The notes beneath the pieces are model-generated. The model saw nothing but the letters and a program-made list of their open reading frames with translations, ran no database searches and was not told the origin of the DNA. Shown in pieces: positions 6,572-13,221 of a stretch of 48,477 nucleotides of DNA (the first letter of the stretch is position 1; the number at the start of each line of letters is the position of its first letter). The position numbers and the translations under genes are program-made. The stretch is from a virus, in IMG/VR virus record IMGVR_UViG_3300005288_000006, positions 1-48,477 of that record, one strand, 5' to 3'.

Positions 6572-8005
6572 ATGGCAACGACCCACGAGCAACGCCTGCG
6601 CATGGCCTGTAATGCTGCGCTGAATCAGAACGCCATTTTTGGCTCGAACTTCCGCATGGCAATGATGCAAGGCATGGGGTCTGACGATAAGCGCAAATGC
6701 GCCTGGCAGGAATACGGCTGGAAAGAGAACCTGACGTTTACCGATTTTTTCAACCTGTACGAGCGCCAGGGCGTCGCGCACGGCGTCGTCGACCTGCTCA
6801 ACGAGAAGTGCTTTGAGACGAACCCCTGGGTTATCGAGGGTGATGAATTCGACGAGAAGCGCCCGGAAACCCCCTGGGAAAAGAACGTTCGCCTTCTCGC
6901 CAAGAAAGCCAAGTTGTGGAAGGCCTTCAAGACGGCTGACGCCTATCGACTGGTCGGTCGTTACTCCGCCATTATTCTGCAATTGGCCGACGGCAAGGCA
7001 TGGGACTCGCCGGTAGTCGGCGCGCGCCCTGTCATCAAGAAGCTGATCCCGGCTTGGGAAGGGCAGCTGACACCCGACAACATCGAGACTGACCCGCAGT
7101 CGGCCAATTACGGCGAACCGCAGTTCTGGCAGTACAAGGAAGGCGACGTGAAGCAGGCGACTTCCGACGACTCGATCGCGCCGCGTAACCTAAAGATCCA
7201 CCCCGACCGGATCATCATTATCGGCGATTGGCGTGCAGGCTCGAGCTTCTTGAAGGCCGGCTATAACGCTTTTGTCAACCTCGAGAAGATCGAAGGTGGC
7301 AGCGGCGAGTCGTTTCTGAAGAACGCCGGCCGCCAGATGCATGTCGACTACGATAAAGACGTAAACCTCGCTCAAATCGCCAAAGACTACGGCCTCAAGG
7401 AGGTCAGTGAGCTCAAGCAGCTTTTCGACGAGGAGGCCAAGAGCCTGAACAACGGCGGCGATCGGCTGATGATCACCCAGGGGGCCAGGGCCACCCCGCT
7501 TGTATCCGTCGTGCCTGATCCGCAACCGCATTATGACATCAGCATTCAGACCGTAGCAGCGTCGACCCGCATGCCTGCCAAGGTCATCGTCGGTATGCAG
7601 ACGGGCGAGCGCGCCAGCGTCGAAGACCTCAAGCAGTTTAACAAGCGCGGTCAGGGTCGCCGTGTAGCTGACCTCAGTGATGACAGCGATCAGATCGTCG
7701 AGCACTTGATCCGCATCAAGGTACTAGACGCAGCGCCACAGCGCGAATTTACCACTATGTGGGATGACCTGACCGAATCGACCCAGGCCGAGAAACTGGC
7801 ATTCGCCGAGCAGATGGCCAAGATCAATCAGGCCAACGCCGGCACGGGCGAGCCGCCGGTCTACCTCTCGACCGAGATGCGCGAGGTCTCGGGCTTCGAA
7901 AATGACAACGATCTGCAACGGCAGCGTGATGAGTTGGGCGAGCAGATCGATGAAAACGTCGAGCCTGTAACCGTTCCGCCAGCAGCCCCTGCGGCGGTGG
8001 CCTGA
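6572..8005 (+). CDS. Portal protein (DUF1073 family)
   Basis: A 477-aa protein matching the DUF1073 portal group: N-terminal NAIFGSNFRMAMMQGM, then FFNLYERQGVAHGVVDLLNE, GRYSAIILQLADGK, a long ISIQTVAASTRMPAKVIVG segment and the glutamine/glutamate-rich end. It forms the dodecameric ring at the capsid vertex through which DNA is packed. The stop overlaps the next start as TGATG. The ribosome site is poor (CTCCTTGAC before the ATG). It is on the opposite strand to the other capsid genes and far from the terminase, which is unusual. Confidence 0.85.
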   Translation: MATTHEQRLRMACNAALNQNAIFGSNFRMAMMQGMGSDDKRKCAWQEYGWKENLTFTDFFNLYERQGVAHGVVDLLNEKCFETNPWVIEGDEFDEKRPETPWEKNVRLLAKKAKLWKAFKTADAYRLVGRYSAIILQLADGKAWDSPVVGARPVIKKLIPAWEGQLTPDNIETDPQSANYGEPQFWQYKEGDVKQATSDDSIAPRNLKIHPDRIIIIGDWRAGSSFLKAGYNAFVNLEKIEGGSGESFLKNAGRQMHVDYDKDVNLAQIAKDYGLKEVSELKQLFDEEAKSLNNGGDRLMITQGARATPLVSVVPDPQPHYDISIQTVAASTRMPAKVIVGMQTGERASVEDLKQFNKRGQGRRVADLSDDSDQIVEHLIRIKVLDAAPQREFTTMWDDLTESTQAEKLAFAEQMAKINQANAGTGEPPVYLSTEMREVSGFENDNDLQRQRDELGEQIDENVEPVTVPPAAPAAVA

Positions 8006-8916
8006 TGGCCCGCGCCCCGATCCTGCCGACTAATCTCGGCGATCCTACTGGCACCGCGGCTAAAGAGCGGCAGGCTATGGCCGAGTTCGGCCGCCGCATC
8101 GAGCAATGCCGCCGCGCCTATACCGACCTGCTCGGTCAGCTGCAGTTTGAAGAGGTGACGGTGAACGCCAAGCGCTACACCTTCCGCACCCTGCCCGCAG
8201 TGCTGATGCAGCTGCTCGACACAACCAGTAAATTGGTCGACGAATACCTGGGCGCCGATCGGGTTCGCAATTGGTTCTCGATCGGCTATGTGATCCCAGC
8301 CTACGAGAAGGGCAGCGCGCAGACCTGGCGAAACCTCGGCGTGCAGTCGACCGAATACGCGGCGACTCGCCCGACACTGCAAAGTCTGCTGCTCAGCGAG
8401 CCCTATCAGGCGCGCATCGGGCTGATCAACGCTCGCGAGTTCGAGCTCATGAAAGGCCTGAGCGCATCGGTCAAGGATAAGATGACCCAGCAGCTTACCG
8501 CCGGACTAGCGCAGGGCATCGGGCCGCGCGAGATTTCTAAAAACCTCACGGCTCAAGCCGGCATCGAGAAGCGCCGCGCTAACATGATCGCCCGGACGGA
8601 AATCAATCAGGCCTTGCGCACCGCGCGACTGGACGAGACGCAAGACGCCTCTACGCGGTTGAATATCAGGGTCAAGGTTCTGCACATCTCGGCGTTGAGC
8701 CCTACCACGCGGGTCACGCACGCCGCACGCTCGGGTCACCTGTACACGGTCGAGGAGGAACGCGATTGGTATGCGGTCGACGGCAATGCCGTGAACTGCA
8801 AGTGCACCACGAGCGAGGCGATTGTCGATGAGAAAGGGCAACCGGTCAGTAAAGGTCTTGTCGACCGGTTGCAGAAGGCGGCCGCAGCTTGGGAAGAGAA
8901 AAACGGCGCCGAGTGA
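8005..8916 (+). CDS. Minor head protein, SPP1 gp7 / MuF-like
   Basis: A 303-aa protein with the MuF C-terminal signature: ARTEINQALRTAR, then the core HISALSPTTRVTHAARSG, and near the end a DWYAVDGNAVNCKC segment. The N-terminal 170 residues are helical. Proteins of this family ride on the portal and are thought to be injected or to help assembly. It directly follows and overlaps the portal gene. The reading frame ends inside a perfect stem-loop (8908-8928). Confidence 0.85.
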   Translation: MARAPILPTNLGDPTGTAAKERQAMAEFGRRIEQCRRAYTDLLGQLQFEEVTVNAKRYTFRTLPAVLMQLLDTTSKLVDEYLGADRVRNWFSIGYVIPAYEKGSAQTWRNLGVQSTEYAATRPTLQSLLLSEPYQARIGLINAREFELMKGLSASVKDKMTQQLTAGLAQGIGPREISKNLTAQAGIEKRRANMIARTEINQALRTARLDETQDASTRLNIRVKVLHISALSPTTRVTHAARSGHLYTVEEERDWYAVDGNAVNCKCTTSEAIVDEKGQPVSKGLVDRLQKAAAAWEEKNGAE

Positions 8917-8928
8917 CTGTCACTCGGC
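8908..8928. terminator. Stem-loop at 3' end of MuF gene (no U-tract)
   Basis: Perfect 10-base arms GCCGAGTGAC and GTCACTCGGC around one base; the stop codon TGA lies in the stem. It separates two converging operons. No run of T follows on the plus strand, so termination strength is uncertain. A second palindrome, TGTGAC-G-GTCACA, follows at 8944-8956. Confidence 0.5.
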
Positions 8929-8951
8929 TGAGAGGTTTGAGGATGTGACGG

Positions 8952-9365
8952 TCACAAAGTCATTAGCTGCGACCGAACTTCAGGTGAGGGTTCTGTAGTT
9001 TGGTACCACTCATTACCGGATCTCACCTCCCACTTAAACCCCTCTACCTTAAAGAATTCTTGCGTTTTCGGCCAATAAAAGCTTGCACCTTTCGGCACAT
9101 TGGCCATAGCCAAGCTCAACGCTTGACCTTGCAAAGAAGTTACGTCTGTCTGAAGCGTGCCGTTCTGCTCAAACTCGATCAGCATGTCGATGCAATGCTT
9201 GGCCTTTTCCAAATCAGCGATCCCGCCCTTATCGCGGAAGCGCGTGATGTATTTGATAGCCGTGTGCTGGCAGGCGTCGAGGCCGTTCGCCATGCTGTAT
9301 TCCATCGGCTGGATCTTGTACTTCTTATAGTGGTCGCCGCCCACCTGCACGTCTAATGCACTCAT
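8952..9365 (-). CDS. DUF3310-family protein (SaV-like)
   Basis: A 137-aa protein whose first 75 residues fit the DUF3310 pattern: VGGDHYKKYKIQPMEYSMANG, HTAIKYITRFRDKGGI, LEKAKHCIDMLIE (written here in pieces). In other phages this domain is found alone or beside nucleotide-metabolism enzymes, and T7 gp1.7 carries a related region with nucleotide kinase activity. Whether this copy has that activity is not known. The C-terminal half (FYWPKTQEFFKVEGFKWEV) is a separate beta-type part. The start overlaps the upstream stop (ATGA). Last gene of a three-gene operon from the promoter at 10189. Confidence 0.8.
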   Translation of the reverse strand: MSALDVQVGGDHYKKYKIQPMEYSMANGLDACQHTAIKYITRFRDKGGIADLEKAKHCIDMLIEFEQNGTLQTDVTSLQGQALSLAMANVPKGASFYWPKTQEFFKVEGFKWEVRSGNEWYQTTEPSPEVRSQLMTL

Positions 9366-9631
9366 GCCGTAGCCCTCAATTGCTGTTTGATGAATGCCCG
9401 GCGCCGGTCGATCTTGGCCTGGGCTTCGTTGATTACCCGTTGTTTGCCGTCCAGGTATTTGCCGGCAGCCGCGAGGGCCTCAGCCTTGGAGGTGAATAGG
9501 CGGCGCGCTTGCCACAGCTCCCCCTTGCTGTCCTCCGCGAAGCTGCGCAGCCCGTTCCACGCAACCTGGCCGACCTTGGTAGCCTCGCCGGTCGCCTTGC
9601 TGAATGTCCAGTAGATCGGGCCGGAGGTCAT
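9362..9631 (-). CDS. Hypothetical phage protein (89 aa)
   Basis: Short protein with WTFSKATGEATKVGQVAWNGL at the start and a basic helical C terminus (AKIDRRRAFIKQQLRA). Coupled on both sides by ATGA overlaps in the operon 10155-8952. I recognise no family. The helical basic end would suit nucleic-acid or protein binding, but nothing more can be said. Confidence 0.7.
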   Translation of the reverse strand: MTSGPIYWTFSKATGEATKVGQVAWNGLRSFAEDSKGELWQARRLFTSKAEALAAAGKYLDGKQRVINEAQAKIDRRRAFIKQQLRATA

Positions 9632-10155
9632 GCCTTACTGCCTTCACCCGGCATGCGGGCGCCTGCGTTGTAGAGCTTAGCGGCGTGCGTGTAGGTAATC
9701 GGCGGAAGGCCGTCACCGCCCGAGGCTTTTTGAATTGCTGCGATGGCCCTATCGCGCTCTTCGGCTGCCAGTTGCTCGGCGGTGCGGATTGGGCGGAAGC
9801 AGTTAGTAAGGGCCAATCCGGCGTACATTTCATAGGGTTTACCGCGAGTAAAAACCGCTACTTCGCGACTCCCGTTCATTACGTGGGCAACGATCGTACA
9901 ATCAGTGTCGAGCGGGGCATCCTCGCCACTTTTCTTCACTACCCGGCACACCGTGCCTACCGGCGGCAAACCGTCCTCGGGGCCGTTCCAGGTGGCCGTC
10001 TTCAGTACCTCAATTGGCCCGCTTACGTGTTCGCCTTGCCAGTACCACGCGGATTCTCGCCAAATGCACCAGCCGCCGCCGCAAACCTGTCGCAGATAGT
10101 GGGGCTGGCTGCCTGGAGTCCATACGTGCGTTGCGCCTTCAGGAATTTTGCTCAT
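9628..10155 (-). CDS. Hypothetical phage protein (175 aa)
   Basis: Starts MSKIPEGATHVWTPGSQPHY. It has a Trp/Tyr-rich N-terminal section (GGWCIWRESAWYWQG), then a segment LPPVGTVCRVV...CTIVAHVMNGSREVAVF that is widespread in small phage proteins of unknown function, and a helical C terminus with AAEERDRAI. First gene after the promoter at 10189-10217, with an untranslated leader of about 30 bases. No catalytic motif identified. Confidence 0.75.
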   Translation of the reverse strand: MSKIPEGATHVWTPGSQPHYLRQVCGGGWCIWRESAWYWQGEHVSGPIEVLKTATWNGPEDGLPPVGTVCRVVKKSGEDAPLDTDCTIVAHVMNGSREVAVFTRGKPYEMYAGLALTNCFRPIRTAEQLAAEERDRAIAAIQKASGGDGLPPITYTHAAKLYNAGARMPGEGSKA

Positions 10156-10188
10156 CTCAGTAACGCCTTTTCGGTTGATTGAGCCTGT

Positions 10189-10217
10189 AGCCTATTCGCC
10201 TTTACGCCTACTGTCAA
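10189..10217 (-). promoter_or_regulatory. Phage early-type promoter (repeat family)
   Basis: On the minus strand TTGACA, 17-base spacer ending AAAGGCGAA, TAGGCT. It drives 10155-8952 and starts right behind the terminator at 10223-10250. Confidence 0.82.
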
Positions 10218-10222
10218 GCAGG

Positions 10223-10250
10223 CAATAAAAAGCCCCACTGAAGGGGCGAA
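10223..10250 (-). terminator. Rho-independent terminator
   Basis: On the minus strand GCCCC-TTCAGT-GGGGC is followed by TTTTTATT. It closes the transcript that starts at the promoter 10395-10423, leaving about 165 nt between them with no convincing gene. Confidence 0.85.
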
Positions 10251-10388
10251 TTCATCTCCCGCTTATCGCCATCGGTGGGGAGGCGCCGAGTGAAAGCCGT
10301 GCTACTGCGTGGCTCGACCCATTCCCTGACTTGTCCCGCCGCGTTACAGCGAGAGGGGCGTAGCTTGTCAGAGCGATGGCTGGGCCGT
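10223..10388 (-). ncRNA. Candidate small structured RNA (promoter-to-terminator unit)
   Basis: A consensus phage promoter (10395-10423) and a strong terminator (10223-10250) bound about 165 nt that contain no reading frame with a ribosome site. The minus-strand sequence can form a long-range helix between GCCATCG (near the 5' end) and CGATGGC (before the terminator), enclosing smaller pairings such as CTGAC with GTCAG. It is not a tRNA by inspection. It could be a regulatory RNA, or just the leftover leader/trailer of an operon. Expression needs testing. Confidence 0.5.
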
Positions 10389-10394
10389 GGTCGC

Positions 10395-10423
10395 AGGTTA
10401 TTCGTCTAGGGGTAGGGCGTCAA
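10395..10423 (-). promoter_or_regulatory. Phage early-type promoter overlapping end of upstream gene
   Basis: Minus strand TTGACG, 17-base spacer ending CTAGACGAA, TAACCT. The last codons and TAA stop of gene 10398-10679 lie inside the promoter. It reads into the gene-free unit 10388-10223. Confidence 0.68.
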
Positions 10424-10679
10424 GTACTGAGATGAACTCAGTAGCTTGGCCGACGGCGATTTCCGCCATTGTCCGTGGCCCAGTAGCGACAATCTGCGGA
10501 TCGGGATTGGCCAAGAGGCCCGCAAGGACGTGCACGGCGATACGCTCGAGGCGCTGTTTCTGTGATTCAGGTTTGCAGCTCATGGGAATCTCCGGTAGTT
10601 CGGGCATTAGAAGGGGTGCCGGTACTTCGATTGGGCCGAGTGAAAGGCCGGCAAAAATGAGCGGGCTAAACGGGGTCAT
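10398..10679 (-). CDS. Hypothetical protein (93 aa)
   Basis: Starts MTPFSPLIFAGLSLGPIEVP; ATG at 10679 has GAGGG 8 bases upstream and overlaps the end of the previous gene by 14 bases. The second half is helical (QKQRLERIAVHVLAGLLANP). No family recognised. It is last in a four-gene operon (11269, 11114, 10914, 10679), and its stop codon is embedded in the next promoter. Confidence 0.7.
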   Translation of the reverse strand: MTPFSPLIFAGLSLGPIEVPAPLLMPELPEIPMSCKPESQKQRLERIAVHVLAGLLANPDPQIVATGPRTMAEIAVGQATEFISVLDALPLDE

Positions 10680-10914
10680 TGCTCCGGCCCTCGTAAATGT
10701 TGATATAGGTCTGCGCCTGGTCGATAAGGTGCTGTTCGCTGAGGTCAACGCCCACACGGTCGGCAAGGCGGACCAGGTGTGGCAGCAGGTCCATCAGCTC
10801 GGTTAAGGCCGACTGGCTTTCAGTCAATCGCGCTTCATACCAAGTAGCAGCCTCATTAGGCGAGCTCCAGCCGATGTTGCGCCCTTGGTCCCAAACGTAG
10901 TTGTCGTTCTGCAT
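10666..10914 (-). CDS. Hypothetical helical protein (82 aa)
   Basis: MQNDNYVWDQGRNIGWSSPN followed by long helices (NEAATWYEARLTESQSALTE and LLPHLVRLADRVGVDLSEQH). The start overlaps the upstream stop (TGATG). Composition suggests a soluble helical adaptor. No family recognised. Confidence 0.72.
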   Translation of the reverse strand: MQNDNYVWDQGRNIGWSSPNEAATWYEARLTESQSALTELMDLLPHLVRLADRVGVDLSEQHLIDQAQTYINIYEGRSNDPV

Positions 10915-11114
10915 CAGCCCTCCCTCCTCAGCACCACGCCATTTTTACCCTCAATCAGCAGGTCTTTAACCGTGGACTGCTGAGGGTTTCGCCACAAGGC
11001 CGTGCCCTCCTCGCGTGCGTTCTCGGCCGCTACCCGACGGGCGCAAGCCCTGCAGGCGGCACGGACAACCTGGCCTATGCGGCCGTCAGTTGATTCGATC
11101 AGGAAGAGGGGCAT
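10914..11114 (-). CDS. Hypothetical protein (66 aa)
   Basis: Starts MPLFLIESTDGRIGQVVRAA with a basic, Cys-containing helix (CRACARRVAAENA) in the middle and a short beta hairpin at the end (LLIEGKNGVVLRREG). Overlaps the upstream small gene by 16 bases and the downstream one by 1. Unknown function. Confidence 0.68.
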   Translation of the reverse strand: MPLFLIESTDGRIGQVVRAACRACARRVAAENAREEGTALWRNPQQSTVKDLLIEGKNGVVLRREG

Positions 11115-11269
11115 TGGCGGGCCTCGGCCGAAAGCTTTTTAAGTTCTGCTTTCTGTTCATCGGTAAAGACCACTTCAGAACAGTAGTCACCGATTTGATC
11201 GACATAATCGATACTTTCGCAGTCTTTAATATGCGCCATATATTTTTTAAGGAGCTCCAAATAGTCCAT
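11099..11269 (-). CDS. Small hypothetical acidic protein (56 aa)
   Basis: Starts MDYLELLKKYMAHIKDCESI, with GAGG 9 bases before the ATG. It is a helical, Glu/Lys-rich protein containing VDQIGDYCSEVVFTDEQKAE. It is the first gene after the promoter at 11301-11329. No family recognised. Confidence 0.7.
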   Translation of the reverse strand: MDYLELLKKYMAHIKDCESIDYVDQIGDYCSEVVFTDEQKAELKKLSAEARQCPSS

Positions 11270-11300
11270 AACGCTTGCCTCTATCGGTTAATGTCCCCGA

Positions 11301-11329
11301 AGGCTATTCGCCTTTAGCCGATCTGTCAA
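11301..11329 (-). promoter_or_regulatory. Phage early-type promoter; -35 fused to a stop codon
   Basis: Minus strand TTGACA, 17-base spacer ending AAAGGCGAA, TAGCCT. The TGA of the upstream gene (11326-11514) is inside TTGACA. It drives genes 11269-10398. Confidence 0.82.
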
Positions 11330-11514
11330 GGCAGGCGCATGACGATCGCTTCGAACTCACCCTCGGCCGTAACCTGGGTGACGAAAGGCAGCTCAGGCAT
11401 TGGCTGAATTTCGCCCGGCTTGTAGGGCAGTCGCTGCATCACCACGACATCTCCGTGCTTATCCATCTCAGCCTGTAGGGCTGCAATCACTTCGCTGATC
11501 AGTACCTGGGCCAT
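11326..11514 (-). CDS. Hypothetical protein (62 aa) behind a structured leader
   Basis: Starts MAQVLISEVIAALQAEMDKH (GAGG 8 bases before the ATG), then GDVVVMQRLPYKPGEI and a beta-type end. The alternation of a helix with a short strand and a GD turn resembles small phage 'MSxxLxxKxGD' proteins, but I assign no family. It lies 16 bases beyond the poly-T of the terminator at 11530-11562, so it is probably made only when that terminator is read through. Confidence 0.72.
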   Translation of the reverse strand: MAQVLISEVIAALQAEMDKHGDVVVMQRLPYKPGEIQPMPELPFVTQVTAEGEFEAIVMRLP

Positions 11515-11529
11515 CTCATCACCTCGAAA

Positions 11530-11562
11530 AATAAAAAGCCCCGCGCTTATGGGCGACGGGGC
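11530..11562 (-). terminator. Rho-independent terminator / possible attenuator
   Basis: Minus strand GCCCCG and CGGGGC arms around a 13-base loop, followed by TTTTTATTTTT. It lies between the promoter at 11919-11947 with its structured leader and the small gene at 11514. Confidence 0.88.
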
Positions 11563-11912
11563 AAGGGGGTCACAGGGAGCGCTTGGTGTGCTAGGTGGTG
11601 CAACGCCCTCGCAACTGGGCCTTTTCGTCTAACGGGGAGCGGGGCGACAATCTCCCCTGAATTGCACCAGATGAACGGCCTAAGCGATGCAGTTCCGACC
11701 TGATCCGGGTGCGACCCTTATACTGACGGCCTCTTTCTCAACCCGTTCATCTGGTGCAACTCGCCGCGTGTGCGGCCCCTAGTCTTTGGCGCTGGTTGTT
11801 CTAGATCCACTCTTCTTCGGTTTCAAGCATCGCTGCAAATACCTCGGTTGGCGTTGATCGGATCGCCCGAAGCTTGGAAGACTTCGGTTAAAGCTCGCTG
11901 AAAGCATCGACA
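11530..11912 (-). ncRNA. Candidate structured RNA or attenuating leader (about 380 nt)
   Basis: The promoter at 11919-11947 and the terminator at 11530-11562 enclose about 380 nt without a supported gene. Bases 11662-11678 (TTGCACCAGATGAACGG) pair perfectly with 11743-11759 across 64 nt. A third segment, TGGTGCAA at 11596-11603, could instead pair with TTGCACCA at 11662-11669, so two exclusive folds exist. A smaller CGAAG/CTTCG hairpin sits near the 5' end. The downstream terminator and gene make a regulated leader possible; a free-standing RNA is the alternative. A 43-aa frame near the 5' end lacks a ribosome site. Confidence 0.55.
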
Positions 11913-11918
11913 GGCGTC

Positions 11919-11947
11919 AACTTATCCGCCTATAGGCTATCTGTCAA
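11919..11947 (-). promoter_or_regulatory. Phage early-type promoter; -35 fused to terminase stop codon
   Basis: Minus strand TTGACA, 17-base spacer ending ATAGGCGGA, TAAGTT. The TGA of the large terminase gene is inside TTGACA. It reads into the structured unit 11912-11530. Confidence 0.72.
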
Positions 11948-13221
11948 CGCCTTTTTCCCATCAGCATGCCAACCTGACGGCCTTTCGACTTCATCACCTT
12001 CTCCACCGCATAGCGCAAGGCGTCGATGTAGTGATTGTACTTGTCGACGATTGTGCGCGTGACCTCGCCCGTGAGCCTGTCCACCTTGAAGCTGTAGCGC
12101 TTGAGCTCGTTCTGCACCTGCTGACAGGCCGGGTGCACGATGATGCTGTAGGTCTTCAGGTGGTCGATGCCATCCTCCACGCTGCCCGGACCTTTCACCG
12201 CGCCTTCGATCCGCTGCAGGTAGTCGTCTTTCGGCAGGCCGTTCGGCGTTTTGGCCTTACCCAGGTGGCTGATGGACTCGGGCCGCGCGCTATCGGCGAT
12301 CACCTCATGCTTGTCGATGCCCGGGATTCCCGCCTTGAGGAATTTAGCCGTGTCGTCGAGCTCTAGGCCGATCTTGCCGGCCTCCTTATCGATGTACAAC
12401 TCGGTTTCATCCGGCGATATCCAGCAGCGCACCGCGGCCGTCGGGTCCATCGCAAAGCCGAAGTCGAGGCCGTGATAGGGGCCGTGCCAGCTATCGTCCG
12501 GCCGCCGAATACCTTCGACCCATGCGCCTGCAAAGATCTTCGACTCATCGTTGGTCAGGTAGGCGCCCTTCCAGATCCAATCGAATTTAGCCGCGTCGAA
12601 TTTAGCCTTTTGCTTATCGCGCAGCTTGCGCAGGCCGATCGGGAACCATGGGTTGTCCTCGGCGTTCATCTCGACGATAGCGTAATCGGGATCGTTGGCC
12701 GCTACGTCAACCCGGAACCTGGTATCCGTCGGGCTACCTTCGTCTTTCGGGTTCCAGATCACCCATATCTCCGACTTAAGCTTACGCAGCACGGTGGCTT
12801 CGAGGGCCACCCAAGCGTCTTCGCTGATGTCCTCAGCCTCCTCGACGACCGTTAGATCGATGTTCGCCAGGGACTTGACGCTGGTGAGGTTGTTGTACAG
12901 GCCTTTGAACAGAAATTCTGTGGTGTTGATCGTCGATCGCAAATAGTCGATGCCGACGTCATAGGCTTTGGCTAACCATTCTTCCGAGGCGATAGCCGCT
13001 TTCAATTCAGCGTGAAACGAATCCTTGATAGACGACTGGATTTCACGCACGCACAGGATGCGCAGCGGCTCCACCACGCCCCATATGGCTGCCATCTTGG
13101 CGAAGGACATCGATTTCCCGCTCCCACGGCCGCCATGGGCCCCGCGGTAGGTCAGCGACCCCCGAGCCTTGGCGAACACCGGGACGAGCTTTGGCGGCAG
13201 CTTGACGACGGCGTTACTCAT
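11944..13221 (-). CDS. terL: Terminase large subunit (PBSX/Terminase_3 type)
   Basis: A 425-aa ATPase-nuclease that drives DNA into the prohead. Walker A GGRGSGKS is at residues 30-37 and Walker B-like DLTVVEEAED at about 125. The C-terminal RNase H-like nuclease shows HGLDFGFAMDPTA, VIADSARPESI and DKYNHYIDALRYAVE. ATG at 13221 overlaps the small-subunit gene by 8 bases. This terminase group usually packs by headful, consistent with a circularly permuted genome. It is unusually distant from the portal gene and on the opposite strand. Confidence 0.93.
   Translation of the reverse strand: MSNAVVKLPPKLVPVFAKARGSLTYRGAHGGRGSGKSMSFAKMAAIWGVVEPLRILCVREIQSSIKDSFHAELKAAIASEEWLAKAYDVGIDYLRSTINTTEFLFKGLYNNLTSVKSLANIDLTVVEEAEDISEDAWVALEATVLRKLKSEIWVIWNPKDEGSPTDTRFRVDVAANDPDYAIVEMNAEDNPWFPIGLRKLRDKQKAKFDAAKFDWIWKGAYLTNDESKIFAGAWVEGIRRPDDSWHGPYHGLDFGFAMDPTAAVRCWISPDETELYIDKEAGKIGLELDDTAKFLKAGIPGIDKHEVIADSARPESISHLGKAKTPNGLPKDDYLQRIEGAVKGPGSVEDGIDHLKTYSIIVHPACQQVQNELKRYSFKVDRLTGEVTRTIVDKYNHYIDALRYAVEKVMKSKGRQVGMLMGKRR

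Noticed and set aside
6495-6662. Longer N terminus for the prohead protease into the portal gene
   Set aside because: The sequence is low-quality shadow of the portal gene and lacks a ribosome site; ATG at 6494 is preceded by GGAGAG.
6572-8005. Reading the DUF1073 protein as an anti-CBASS (Acb1-type) nuclease
   Set aside because: The family label is sometimes linked with Acb1, but the full-length match, size and overlap with a MuF gene indicate a portal protein; no HxT-type phosphodiesterase pair was identified.
8944-8956. Palindrome TGTGAC-G-GTCACA as a host CRP/Vfr site
   Set aside because: The half-site resembles TGTGA, but the spacing is far too short for a CRP-type site (6 bases between half-sites).
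11780-11910. 43-aa reading frame (MLSASFNRSL...) within the structured RNA region
   Set aside because: No ribosome site, unusual composition, and the frame runs into paired RNA elements; left as non-coding.
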